NCBI RefSeq assembly: GCF_000424445.1
Contig: NZ_AUJX01000015.1
Coordinates: forward strand, 19,618 to 83,617
DNA length: 64,000 nt
Source: Oribacterium sp. NK2B42
GTDB taxonomy: Bacteria; Bacillota; Clostridia; Lachnospirales; Lachnospiraceae
Reading direction: 5' to 3'
Within the stretch, counting starts at the first letter, position 1. Every line of letters begins with the position of its first letter. Under the pieces are notes generated by a model. It was not told where the DNA came from. It did not search any database and saw only the letters and a program-made list of their open reading frames with translations. This document shows positions 33,759 through 42,667 of the stretch, in pieces. A program made the translations under genes and the position numbers.

Positions 33759-35075
33759 TCATACTTTTTTGAATACGCACAGGTAAAAGCCGTCGGAAGG
33801 TTCTCCCGGTAAGAACTTTTTCTCTTTATCCAGAGTGAAGCCCGGAAGGGAAAGTATGAAATCCCTGTTGTCTTCATTTTCCTCTTTGCTGAGTGTGCAG
33901 GTGGAATATATAAGCTTTCCGCCGGGTTTTACGTATTTTGTAACGGTGGTAAGGATCTCTCTTTGAAGTGTCTGCAGCTCCTTTATGCTGTTTAATGAAG
34001 TATTGAAACGGATGTCAGGCTTTTTGCCCATGATTCCAAGTCCTGAACAGGGGAGATCCGCCAATACGATGTCAGCTTTTCCGTTGCCGGACCCGTCCAG
34101 AAGTGCAGGGTCAGGAACTCTTGCATCAAACACCTTTGCGGAAATATTATCAAGGGAAAGACGTTCGATGTTTTCGTTGATAAGTGTGATCTTATCTTCG
34201 GTAAGGTCTCTCGCATCAACATGACCGGTTCCCTGAAGAAGCTCAGCTATATGACAGCTCTTCCCGCCGGGAGCGGCGCAAACGTCCACCACCAGATCTC
34301 CTGCATGAGGATCCGCTTCTATTCCGACCTGTTGTGAAGCATAATCCTGGACAGTTATATCTCCGCTCTTGAAAAGCTTTGTTTTTGAGATATTTCCATC
34401 CATCACTTCAGAGTGTCCATCCTTAAAACGTACATAGTTCTTTTTTGAACCCTTTAAAAACCAGTCAAGCATCTGCTCTGTGGTTTCTCTTCCGTACATT
34501 ACCCTGAGATAATCATAGAGCCATAAAGGTGTACTCAGACGAATATAGGCAGGGGTCTTTCCTGTATGGGCAAGATCCTCGAATATGGTCTCCTTTTCTC
34601 TTGATATAGTCCGGAGTACTCCGTTAACGAAGCCGGACAGAAAGGCAATTTTTTTGTCGCTTTGTGATTTAATGAAGCTGACCGCCTCATTAATGGCTGC
34701 ACTGTCAGGAACTCTGTCCATATACAGAATCTGATAAGAGGACATACGAAGAACGGTTCTTATCAGGGGATTCATATTCTTGGTGTGTGTTTTACTGTGC
34801 CTGTTCAAAATGAAATCGATCTGGATGGTATACTCTAGGGTTCCCTCAACGAGACGTGTGATGAAGCCGCGGTCACGTTCTGTCAGATTGGTGTATTTCT
34901 GAAGCTGTTCTCTCAGAACGATGTGGGAAAACAGCTTTTCCTCCAGGATTTTATTAAGGCTATAAATCGCAATAGACCGCGGTGTAACTGCGGTCTTTTC
35001 CTGAGACCTTCCGGCGTGCGTATGCGGGCGGGAAGATTTATTATAAGGTTTTTTAAAGGGCTTTTTATTTTCCAT
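33759..35075 (-). CDS. rsmB: 16S rRNA m5C967 methyltransferase RsmB
   Basis: 438 aa. N-terminal NusB-like RNA-binding helical domain (RSIAIYSLNKILEEKLFSHI to INEAVSFIKSQSDKKIAFLSGF) then the SAM domain with VVDVCAAPGGKSCHIA, DLPCSGLGIMGKKPD and the catalytic YSTCTLSKEEN. I start at the ATG at 35075 (MENKKPFKK) with AGGA upstream; the longer frame to 35168 overlaps yugP. The basic low-complexity N-terminus is common in Clostridia. Past the stop, a decayed in-frame copy of the last codons is visible (33702-33758). Confidence 0.93.
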   Translation of the reverse strand: MENKKPFKKPYNKSSRPHTHAGRSQEKTAVTPRSIAIYSLNKILEEKLFSHIVLREQLQKYTNLTERDRGFITRLVEGTLEYTIQIDFILNRHSKTHTKNMNPLIRTVLRMSSYQILYMDRVPDSAAINEAVSFIKSQSDKKIAFLSGFVNGVLRTISREKETIFEDLAHTGKTPAYIRLSTPLWLYDYLRVMYGRETTEQMLDWFLKGSKKNYVRFKDGHSEVMDGNISKTKLFKSGDITVQDYASQQVGIEADPHAGDLVVDVCAAPGGKSCHIAELLQGTGHVDARDLTEDKITLINENIERLSLDNISAKVFDARVPDPALLDGSGNGKADIVLADLPCSGLGIMGKKPDIRFNTSLNSIKELQTLQREILTTVTKYVKPGGKLIYSTCTLSKEENEDNRDFILSLPGFTLDKEKKFLPGEPSDGFYLCVFKKV

Positions 35076-35082
35076 AAGATTC

Positions 35083-35796
35083 CTATCTTCTTCTTCTTCT
35101 TCCGCTTCCGCGTGTAAGTAAAACCAGACGTAAAAGCTGAAGAACTGAGGACGCGGCAGCTGCAACATAGGTTAATGCGGCAGCCTTGAGAACAGCCTTG
35201 ATACCGTTGAGTTCGTTGTCATTTACCATACCGTACTCTGCCAGAGTCTGAACGGCTCTTCTGGAAGCGTCAAATTCAACAGGTAAAGTCAGAAGCTGAA
35301 TTGATATGGCAACTGCAAATGTGATTATTCCGATCTGAACAAGAGATGTCATACTGATGATGAATCCGAATAATATCAGCGGAAGTGATACCTTTGACGC
35401 AATGGCACAAATCGGAGAAATGGTTCTTGTGAGAATCAGCGGCTGATATCCCCTTGCGTCCTGTATAGCGTGTCCGCACTCATGTGCAGCCACACCGATG
35501 GCAGCAATGGAGGTACTGTTGATGGTTGACTGACTGAGATTCAGTACCTTCTGACTGGGTACATAGTTATCGGTGAGACTGCCGGCGATGCCCTGGATTC
35601 TGACATTGTTAATGCCGTTTCTCTCAAGTATCATCTTGGCAGCCTGTGCTCCCGTAAGACCGGAAAAAGCCTGCACATGCGAATACTTCTCAAAGGTTGC
35701 CTGAACATTGTGGCTTGCGATCATGCTGAGAACCACACCTATCAAAACAAGAAAATAAGTCCAATCATATCCATAATACATCGGATATCCATACAT
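35083..35796 (-). CDS. yugP: Membrane zinc metallopeptidase, YugP family
   Basis: 237 aa PF04298 protein. Zinc motif HECGH in VAAHECGHAIQDARGY with the following conserved blocks (SQSTINSTSIAAIGV upstream). An N-terminal helix starts WTYFLVLIGVVLSMIA and two further helices follow the motif (SLPLILFGFIISMTS and IITFAVAISIQLL), so the active site is at the membrane. The start is ATG (35796) eight bases after AGGAGGTGATC; an in-frame GTG is the ORF start in the longer reading. The very basic end (GRRRRR) is unusual but short. Physiological substrate unknown. Confidence 0.9.
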   Translation of the reverse strand: MYGYPMYYGYDWTYFLVLIGVVLSMIASHNVQATFEKYSHVQAFSGLTGAQAAKMILERNGINNVRIQGIAGSLTDNYVPSQKVLNLSQSTINSTSIAAIGVAAHECGHAIQDARGYQPLILTRTISPICAIASKVSLPLILFGFIISMTSLVQIGIITFAVAISIQLLTLPVEFDASRRAVQTLAEYGMVNDNELNGIKAVLKAAALTYVAAAASSVLQLLRLVLLTRGSGRRRRR

Positions 35797-35814
35797 AGTG
35801 ATCACCTCCTGATA

Positions 35815-36792
35815 TTAAAAACGATAGCCCTTAAGAAAATCAGCGGCTGTCATACGTTTTTTGCCTTCCAGCTGAAGTTCGTTGATCTTCAGAAAATCTT
35901 CTCCGCAGACGGCAATAAGATTTTTCTTATGATCTGTGAAAAGACGTCCCTCCATAGATTTATCGGAATTCTCCGGAGTCCTGTCTGAAGTCAATACGGC
36001 TGCTTCTTCAAATGCACCTGCATCAAAAAACTCTTTGGAAACTACATCTGCATCCCAGAGCTTCAGCTGTTTTCCGGAAAGGAAAGTGTAGGCTGATGGC
36101 CATGGATTAAGTCCGCGGATCTTTCTTTCTGTTTTTACTGCCGGCTCCGACCAGTTGATAAGACCGAAGGACTTTGTGAACATGCCTACCTTGGTTGCGG
36201 CATCATGATCCTGTGGAGTACGGGTAATGCTTCCGTCGGCAATCTTCTCAAGGGTTTCCACAATGAGTTCCCCGCCGAGAACAGCCAGCTTGTCAAAAAG
36301 ACTTCCGCCGGTTTCCTTTGGATCCAGAGCTATTTTTTTGGTGAGAAGAATGTCACCTGTGTCCAGTCCCGCATCCATCTGCATGGTAGTGACACCTGTC
36401 TCAGGGTCGCCATTAAGGACTGCCCACTGGATGGGTGCAGCTCCACGGTATTTGGGAAGCAGTGAGGCATGAACATTGACACAGCCATACTTTGGAATGT
36501 CCAGGATTTCCTGAGGGAGTATCTGACCGAATGCAGTTACGACTATAACATCCGGTGCAAGGTCCTTCAGAAGCTTTTTGGCCTCCTCGTCGTTCCGTAT
36601 TTTTAAAGGGGTGATGACCGGGATAGAATGACTTTCCGCGGCGATCCTAACGTCGCTTTTCTGTGCTTCCCCGTGACGTCCCTTCGGACGGTCAGGCTGT
36701 GTCACCACAAGGCTTATCTCATGTCCTGCTTTGTACAGTGCTTCCAGGGTGGAAACCGCAAAATCAGGTGTGCCCATAAATATGACTTTCAA
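35815..36792 (-). CDS. fmt: Methionyl-tRNA formyltransferase
   Basis: 325 aa. Formylates initiator Met-tRNA using 10-formyl-THF. N-terminus KVIFMGTPDFAVSTLEAL, catalytic block VNVHASLLPKYRGAAPIQWA with Asn/His, and MDAGLDTGDILL are diagnostic; a C-terminal OB-like domain follows. It sits directly after def, the usual pairing because the deformylase removes what Fmt adds. The 86-base gap to def contains a short repeat shared with 18863. Confidence 0.97.
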   Translation of the reverse strand: MKVIFMGTPDFAVSTLEALYKAGHEISLVVTQPDRPKGRHGEAQKSDVRIAAESHSIPVITPLKIRNDEEAKKLLKDLAPDVIVVTAFGQILPQEILDIPKYGCVNVHASLLPKYRGAAPIQWAVLNGDPETGVTTMQMDAGLDTGDILLTKKIALDPKETGGSLFDKLAVLGGELIVETLEKIADGSITRTPQDHDAATKVGMFTKSFGLINWSEPAVKTERKIRGLNPWPSAYTFLSGKQLKLWDADVVSKEFFDAGAFEEAAVLTSDRTPENSDKSMEGRLFTDHKKNLIAVCGEDFLKINELQLEGKKRMTAADFLKGYRF

Positions 36793-36822
36793 AAGACTAC
36801 CTCCCTATATACGTAAGATTTT

Positions 36823-36862
36823 TACCGTTTATCTCTGACATACAGATGCAGATCTATCCGGC
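36823..36862. repeat. Short intergenic repeat, copy 2
   Basis: Shares TTATCTCTGA, ATACAGATGC and GATCTA with the copy at 18863-18902; roughly nine of ten positions agree. It lies in the def-fmt gap. A small hairpin TCTG-ACATA-CAGA is kept, with one loop base changed. Confidence 0.6.
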
Positions 36863-36878
36863 TCCCTGTAATGAATCT

Positions 36879-37382
36879 TTATTTCTCGTCTCCGTAATCG
36901 TACTCTTCAAGATTTTCGTAAGTTACATCTTCCAGCTCACCTTCAACCTTTTCGGTATAAAGGATGCCGTGGAGATGATCGTTCTCATGAGCCATGGCAC
37001 GGGCAAGAAGACCCTCTGCATCAAACTCATACTCTTCCATGTTAATGTCACAGGCCTTTACGTGTACCTTAAGCGGACGTGTTACAACGCCCTCCTTGCC
37101 GGGTACTGAAAGACAGCCTTCCTCTCCGGTCTGGCACTCCTCGCCTATGGCTGTTACAGTTGGATTGATGCATACGTAACGTTTGCCATCTCCGATATCA
37201 ACAACAAAAAGCTGTCGAAGTATACCAACCTGCGGAGCTGCAAGTCCGACACCATTGGCATCATACATGGTTTCAAACATATCCATGATAAGCTCCTTTG
37301 TGCGGTCGGAAATATTTTTCAAAGGCTTACACTCCTTCTCAAGGATTGGGTCGCCGATTACTCTGATTGTTCTTAAAGCCAT
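36879..37382 (-). CDS. def: Peptide deformylase
   Basis: 167 aa iron/zinc hydrolase removing the N-formyl group from new proteins. The three motifs are present: GVGLAAPQVG, EGCLSVPG (metal Cys) and HENDHLHG (HExxH-type HENDH). The helix I region and short C-terminus (EYDYGDEK) fit the type 1 bacterial form. Downstream of priA in the order priA-def-fmt-yugP-rsmB-rlmN, conserved in Clostridia and Bacilli. Confidence 0.97.
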   Translation of the reverse strand: MALRTIRVIGDPILEKECKPLKNISDRTKELIMDMFETMYDANGVGLAAPQVGILRQLFVVDIGDGKRYVCINPTVTAIGEECQTGEEGCLSVPGKEGVVTRPLKVHVKACDINMEEYEFDAEGLLARAMAHENDHLHGILYTEKVEGELEDVTYENLEEYDYGDEK

Positions 37383-37467
37383 TTTTTACTCCATTCTGAA
37401 AATATAGTTTCTGTATCACATACCGGGGTTCAGGTGTATTTAACCGTAAACCTCCGGCACGTGGGAT

Positions 37468-39546
37468 TTACTGAAGGTCATAGTTAAGCATAACAAATCC
37501 ACGCTTGTCTTTTTCCCGGACAAGCGCAGTGAATCTGTCCCTTAACTGTATGATTATATCATGTCCGGGATGTTTAATATACACGATTTTTCGGTATATG
37601 TCATTCACCTTATATATACTTGCCTCAAGAGGACCGATAAACTCAGCATTTTTTCCGGAACACTCAGGCTTAAACAGCTCAGACACCGAATTGCTGATAA
37701 GTGTAAGCATTTCTTCGTCCTTCGAAAGGAGCTGTATGGTCATGAGGTATTCAAAAGGCGGATACCCCATTAGCTTGCGGAAGCTGATTTCTTTTTCGTA
37801 AAACAGCTTATAATTCTGAGTGGTTGTAAGAGCTATAGCGTAGTGATCCGGCTGATAGGTCTGGATAATGACATTGCCGGGGCCTCCTGCCCTGCCTGCT
37901 CTTCCCGCTGCCTGGGTGATAAGCTGAAATGTTCTTTCGGAAGACCGGAAATCCGGTGCCGAAAGACTTAAATCTGCGGCTATAAGACCTACCAGGGTCA
38001 CATCCGGGAAGTCGTGTCCCTTTACGATCATCTGGGTTCCTATAAGTATGTCTGCCTTATGATTCCTGAACTGTTCCAACAGCCTTTCGTGACCGCCCTT
38101 GTTTTTGGTGGTATCTGCATCCATGCGGATCACAACAGCTTCGGGAAATGTCTTTTTCACAAGGCTTTCAAGTTTTTCGGTTCCGAAGCCAAAGGGCGCA
38201 AGATAAGGGCTTCCGCAGCCCGGGCATTTTTTCATAAGGGGTGTCTCATGCCCACAATAGTGACATCGAAGTATCCCATCCCTGTGAAGAGTCAGGGAAA
38301 CGTCGCAGTGAGGGCATTTTATGGCCTGTCCGCAGCTTCTGCAGGATACGAAGCTGCTGTACCCTCTTCGGTTCATGAAAAGCATGATCTGCTGATGGGC
38401 TGAAAGCTTTTCCTTTATGAGTTCATAAAGTCTTTCCGAAAAGACACTGCGATTTCCGTTTTCAAGTTCAGTCCGTAAGTCGATTATCTCGGTTTCGGCG
38501 AGATCTGAACCCAGTCTTGCTCTCCTGTGAAGTTCAAGAAGAGTGATATTTTCCTTCAGGGCATCTGTGTATATTTGTACCGAAGGGGTGGCGGAACCGT
38601 ATAAAACGGGACATTGGCTCAATTTTGCTCTTTGGAAGGCAACCTCCCGGGTTTCGTATCTGGGTGCCGTTTCTGATTTGTAGGCACCTTCGTGCTCTTC
38701 GTCCATGATTATGATGCCAAGCCTGTCAAAGGGAGCGAATATGGCTGAACGGGGTCCCACCAGGATGTCGACTTCCCCTTTCTCACATTTCATATACTGC
38801 TCGTAACGCTCTCCCATGCTCATGCGTGAATTCAGTATCGCCACACGACCTTTAAATCTTGTAGAGACTCTTATAACAGTCTGGTATGTGAGGGAGATTT
38901 CAGGTATGAGCATTATGACTTTATAGCCGGACCTTATGACCTCCTCCATTACATGAAGGTATACTTCGGTTTTTCCTGAACCGGTTATTCCGTGAAGAAG
39001 ATACCGGGGTACATCCTTTATGCCGGTGTCCCTGAGTCTTTCAGAGTCCGGGATGGATTCTTCAGGTGATTCCGCAGCGGATTCTGAAGTGTTCCGGCAC
39101 TTCCTGAAGCCGTCGATCACAGTATCGGCAGCAGCCTTTTGTTCGGGATTCAGCTCATGGTAATCATCCTTTTCATCCTGATACCTTAAAAGAGGATCTA
39201 TACGACGGGAATTCTTTCGTACGGCGCGTTTTACCGGAAGCACGGTTTTCAGACACTGGATAAGAGTTGTCCCGTATTCGGTTGACATCCAGGAAGCAAG
39301 ACTTATGAGCTGTTCCTTAACGGATATCGCGTTATTCAGAACCTCTTTGATATCTTTTACACGGGCGGGATCGTAATCCACGGTTTCAGTAAGGCCTATT
39401 ACATAACCTGTTTTTTTGGCATTAGAAACACCAAAGGGGATAGAAACTCTATCCCCGGCGTTTACCTTCATTCCTTCAGGTATTCGATATGTATAAGCTC
39501 TGTCCAGAGCTTCGTTTGTAATATCTACTATGATCTTTGCGTACAT
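37468..39546 (-). CDS. priA: Primosomal helicase PriA
   Basis: 692 aa, slightly shorter than Bacillus PriA. It restarts stalled forks by binding branched DNA and loading the primosome. An N-terminal DNA-binding region (YTYRIPEGMKVNAGDRVSIPFG) precedes the helicase with Walker A GITGSGKTEVYLH, DEEH box, and a zinc-binding insert of paired CxxC motifs (CRSCG, CPHC, CHYCG, CPGCG). HPLLRYQ-like sequence and TQAAGRAGRAG mark the second helicase lobe. The ATG directly follows the murF TAA, indicating co-transcription. Confidence 0.96.
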   Translation of the reverse strand: MYAKIIVDITNEALDRAYTYRIPEGMKVNAGDRVSIPFGVSNAKKTGYVIGLTETVDYDPARVKDIKEVLNNAISVKEQLISLASWMSTEYGTTLIQCLKTVLPVKRAVRKNSRRIDPLLRYQDEKDDYHELNPEQKAAADTVIDGFRKCRNTSESAAESPEESIPDSERLRDTGIKDVPRYLLHGITGSGKTEVYLHVMEEVIRSGYKVIMLIPEISLTYQTVIRVSTRFKGRVAILNSRMSMGERYEQYMKCEKGEVDILVGPRSAIFAPFDRLGIIIMDEEHEGAYKSETAPRYETREVAFQRAKLSQCPVLYGSATPSVQIYTDALKENITLLELHRRARLGSDLAETEIIDLRTELENGNRSVFSERLYELIKEKLSAHQQIMLFMNRRGYSSFVSCRSCGQAIKCPHCDVSLTLHRDGILRCHYCGHETPLMKKCPGCGSPYLAPFGFGTEKLESLVKKTFPEAVVIRMDADTTKNKGGHERLLEQFRNHKADILIGTQMIVKGHDFPDVTLVGLIAADLSLSAPDFRSSERTFQLITQAAGRAGRAGGPGNVIIQTYQPDHYAIALTTTQNYKLFYEKEISFRKLMGYPPFEYLMTIQLLSKDEEMLTLISNSVSELFKPECSGKNAEFIGPLEASIYKVNDIYRKIVYIKHPGHDIIIQLRDRFTALVREKDKRGFVMLNYDLQ

Positions 39547-40908
39547 TTATACAATATCCTGTTTAAAGGCTTTAACGATCTCGGTAAGCTTCATACTGTT
39601 GGAACCCTTGAAAAGTATCACATCCTGATCCTTTGCGATGGCTTGTATAGTGTTTTTCAGCTCTGAAAAATCGTTGAAATATTCTATGGTTGGTTTTTTG
39701 CCGGCCCTGTTCCTGATATCACTGTCACCAAGCGAAATGTCGGGAGCATCAAAGGCTGCGTTTATGCCGTCACCTATAGATGCGGCTCTTTCACCGTAAA
39801 GAAATACTACATCAATAGGAAGAGCAGCAAGGTAAACGCCTACCTCGCGGTGATAATCCAAAGTATTCTCCCCAAGCTCAAGCATATCTGCAAGAACTGC
39901 TATCTTACGGTTTCCTTCAAGCTGCGATAAGGTGTCAAGACCGGCCTTCATGGAAACCGGTGATGCGTTGTAGGCATCGTCGATGATTGTGACGCCGTTT
40001 TTGGTTTTAAAGGTTTCTCCGCGGCCTGTGACGCCGGTAAAGGACATGAGTTTATTCTTTGCCTCTTCCGTATCCACGCCGGCAAATTCTGCTATATGCA
40101 TGGCCGCCGAAGCATTCTGAAGCATGTGATCACCCTTGACGGAAAGTGTCAGAGGATAGTCATCCCTGGAATACTGTCTTATGGTGAGACTGATATCCTT
40201 TGCTATTCCGAAGTCATGGATACTGTCGAGGGTAAGACTGCTTAAAATAGGGTCGTCCGCATTGACATAAAGGATACCGCCGTCAGGTGTACCGTCAAGG
40301 ATATGAAGCTTCTCCCGGAGAATGTTCTCCTGGGTTTTAAGCTGCTCTATATGTGCGATGCCGATATTGGTAATGACCGCGGCATCCACACAGGCGATCT
40401 GAGCGATTCTTGTCATCTCTCCCGGCTCCGACATTCCAAGCTCGATAACCGCAATATCTGCTCCTGAGCGGGCCATCTGGAACATTGTAATAGGAACCCC
40501 AACCTGAGAGTTTGCATTGCCGGCGGTCTGAAATACCTTTTTTCCGGCACTGAGTGCCGTGGCTATCATGGTTCTGGTGGTGGTCTTTCCCACGGAACCT
40601 GTTACTCCTATAACAGTGCCATGGAACTTAAGACGCTCCATGTAACCTATCTCCTGAAGGGCCTCTTTAGTATCATTTACCTGATAAAACCTTACATCCG
40701 GATATTTTTCCTTCAGTGGGGAGATATCTCTCGAACTTAAAACGGCAACGGCACCGTTTTGTATGGCCATGTCGATATAGTCATGTCCGTCACTGCGTTC
40801 GCCGATGATGGGAACGAACAAGGCATGGTTCATTTGTTTTCTGGAGTCAAGAACTATCTCCTCTATGTCATCATCTGTAAAACCAAAGCTTTTATCTGCG
40901 GTAATCAT
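39547..40908 (-). CDS. murF: UDP-MurNAc-tripeptide--D-Ala-D-Ala ligase
   Basis: 453 aa Mur ligase adding the D-Ala-D-Ala dipeptide to the stem peptide. ATP loop GVTGSVGKTTTRTMIA, motif NANSQVGVP, and DDAYNASPVSM are MurF-specific. The N-terminal domain is short, opening at MITADKSFGFTDDDIEEIVLDSRK; relatives usually have ~15 more residues, but AAGGA before this ATG supports it. 108 bases separate it from murE; that gap has one weak hairpin and no gene. Confidence 0.94.
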   Translation of the reverse strand: MITADKSFGFTDDDIEEIVLDSRKQMNHALFVPIIGERSDGHDYIDMAIQNGAVAVLSSRDISPLKEKYPDVRFYQVNDTKEALQEIGYMERLKFHGTVIGVTGSVGKTTTRTMIATALSAGKKVFQTAGNANSQVGVPITMFQMARSGADIAVIELGMSEPGEMTRIAQIACVDAAVITNIGIAHIEQLKTQENILREKLHILDGTPDGGILYVNADDPILSSLTLDSIHDFGIAKDISLTIRQYSRDDYPLTLSVKGDHMLQNASAAMHIAEFAGVDTEEAKNKLMSFTGVTGRGETFKTKNGVTIIDDAYNASPVSMKAGLDTLSQLEGNRKIAVLADMLELGENTLDYHREVGVYLAALPIDVVFLYGERAASIGDGINAAFDAPDISLGDSDIRNRAGKKPTIEYFNDFSELKNTIQAIAKDQDVILFKGSNSMKLTEIVKAFKQDIV

Positions 40909-41016
40909 AAAATGTCCTTCTTAGAATAGTTTATCGGGTTTGAGATACCCGGTTGTATATTTTTTTATGAATAATTATCAATGATCATGCATGGAGACAT
41001 GAATATGTGCTTTTGA

Positions 41017-42510
41017 TCAAAGGTTAAATTTTACGGCAGTCTCGGCTATAACCTCACGATCAAGGAAATGTGTGCGTACACCCTTTACCTCCTGGTAATC
41101 CTCGTGACCTTTTCCGATAACTGCTATCATGTCACCCGGCTCTGCATGAGTCATGGCATATTCAATGGCCTCTCTTCTGTCAGGGATCTCAACGTATTTG
41201 CCTCCTGCAGGAACCAATGTTGACTTAATATCATTGATGATGTCCTCCGTTTCTTCAAAACGGGAGTTGTCAGCAGTAAGAATGCTTAAGTCAGCATATT
41301 TGGCTGCAGCCTTGCCCATGCCGTAACGTCTGTCCTTTGCACGGTTTCCTCCGCAGCCAAAAAGGACAACAAGTCTTTTTGGAGCATATTCCCTGAGTGT
41401 GACCAGAAGGTTTTCCATGGCCATTTCGTTATGAGCATAGTCAACAAGCACCGACATATCTTTGTTTTTGAAAGCTACTTCTGTTCTGCCGTCAACTTTA
41501 ATCCTGCTTAGAGCATGGAGCATAGAGGTCTTTTCTATTCCTGCCAGAGTAAGGCAGGAAATGGCGGCCATAGCATTGGAAACGTTGTATTTTCCGGGCA
41601 TGTCGAGGCGTACAGAAAGATCTGTGTGGCCCTGAACCTGGAACTCAACACCGACAAATTCATGGTCATTTATCGGTTTTATACCATCTGCTGTGAAATC
41701 AGCCGGTTTTTCCAGAGAATAAGTGTAAATCTTGCAAGGGGCATTTTCTATAAACTCAGCTGCGTAATCTGCATCAAGGTTTACGATTCCTGTTTTGGAC
41801 TGCTTAAATATACAGCTCTTGAAAAATTTATATTCTTCGAAATCCGCATGTTCATTAGGTCCGATGTGATCGGGCTCAATGTTTGTGAATATGCCGAAAT
41901 CAAAGGTGATGGCATCCACTCTGTGAAGCTTGAAGGCCTGTGAAGAAGCCTCCATAACCACATAACTGCATCCTTCATCCACCATATCCCTGAAATAATG
42001 CTGGAGGTCATAGGACTCGGGAGTAGTGTTTTTTGTAGGTATATGTTTCCCGCAATACTCTACGCCTGTTGTACCGATGCATCCGGCCTTAATACCGGCT
42101 GACTCCAGGATCTGATGTATCATATGTGCTGTTGTGGTTTTTCCCTTGGTGCCGGTGATGGCGATAACCGTGAGCTCCTCTGCAGGATGGCCGAAGCGTG
42201 CTGCACTGAGTTTTGCAAGAGCCACTCTGGAATTCTCTACTTTAACTATAGTGATATCCTTACTGATGGCAGCTTCATCGATACCGGCCGCTGAGAGATC
42301 CTCTTCCACTACTATTGCGGTACATCCTTTGGAGATCACATCCGGGATATACTTGTGGGAATCAACATTGGCACCCTTCATGCATACAAAGACTGTATGA
42401 GGCGTTGCCTTTCTGGAGTCGAATACAACCTCCTCTACGGGAGACCCGGTCGGGTCTCCCTGTAAGGTATCAAAAGATATATCTGAAAGCCATTCTGATA
42501 ATTTAGCCAT
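41017..42510 (-). CDS. murE: UDP-MurNAc-tripeptide synthetase MurE
   Basis: 497 aa. Adds the third stem residue to UDP-MurNAc-L-Ala-D-Glu. ATP loop AITGTKGKTTTAHMI, carbamylated-lysine region HRVDAITFDFGIFTNIEPDHIG, and the specificity motif DNSR (in LTADNSRFEETEDI). Enzymes for meso-DAP normally read DNPR, with Arg contacting the DAP carboxylate; the Arg is kept here while Pro is replaced by Ser, so meso-DAP is the best guess. GHEDYQ near the end is typical. The promoter at 42530-42558 lies close upstream, so murE-murF-priA and beyond may be one transcript. Confidence 0.95.
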   Translation of the reverse strand: MAKLSEWLSDISFDTLQGDPTGSPVEEVVFDSRKATPHTVFVCMKGANVDSHKYIPDVISKGCTAIVVEEDLSAAGIDEAAISKDITIVKVENSRVALAKLSAARFGHPAEELTVIAITGTKGKTTTAHMIHQILESAGIKAGCIGTTGVEYCGKHIPTKNTTPESYDLQHYFRDMVDEGCSYVVMEASSQAFKLHRVDAITFDFGIFTNIEPDHIGPNEHADFEEYKFFKSCIFKQSKTGIVNLDADYAAEFIENAPCKIYTYSLEKPADFTADGIKPINDHEFVGVEFQVQGHTDLSVRLDMPGKYNVSNAMAAISCLTLAGIEKTSMLHALSRIKVDGRTEVAFKNKDMSVLVDYAHNEMAMENLLVTLREYAPKRLVVLFGCGGNRAKDRRYGMGKAAAKYADLSILTADNSRFEETEDIINDIKSTLVPAGGKYVEIPDRREAIEYAMTHAEPGDMIAVIGKGHEDYQEVKGVRTHFLDREVIAETAVKFNL

Positions 42511-42529
42511 TTAATTCATCTCTTTTCTT

Positions 42530-42558
42530 AATATAGTAATATAGGGAATACTTATCAA
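42530..42558 (-). promoter_or_regulatory. murE promoter
   Basis: TTGATA (42553-42558), 17-base spacer, TATATT (42530-42535) on the minus strand, only ~20 bases before the ATG. Confidence 0.6.
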
Positions 42559-42667
42559 AGCATTCTCCTGACCGGGACGTCAATCCGGCCGCCTCCACTA
42601 TCCTTTAAATCTCAACAATGAAGATATACCGGAGATTTACACAAGAAGTTTTATGGTCAGATTTTAA

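Noticed and set aside
33635..33877. N-terminal extension of RlmN
   Set aside because: The extra 81 residues read through the rsmB end and gap; the family length is 349 aa from 33634.
40930..40956. Terminator CGGGT...ACCCG followed by T-run on plus strand
   Set aside because: It would act on the plus strand, where no gene is transcribed; the stem is short.
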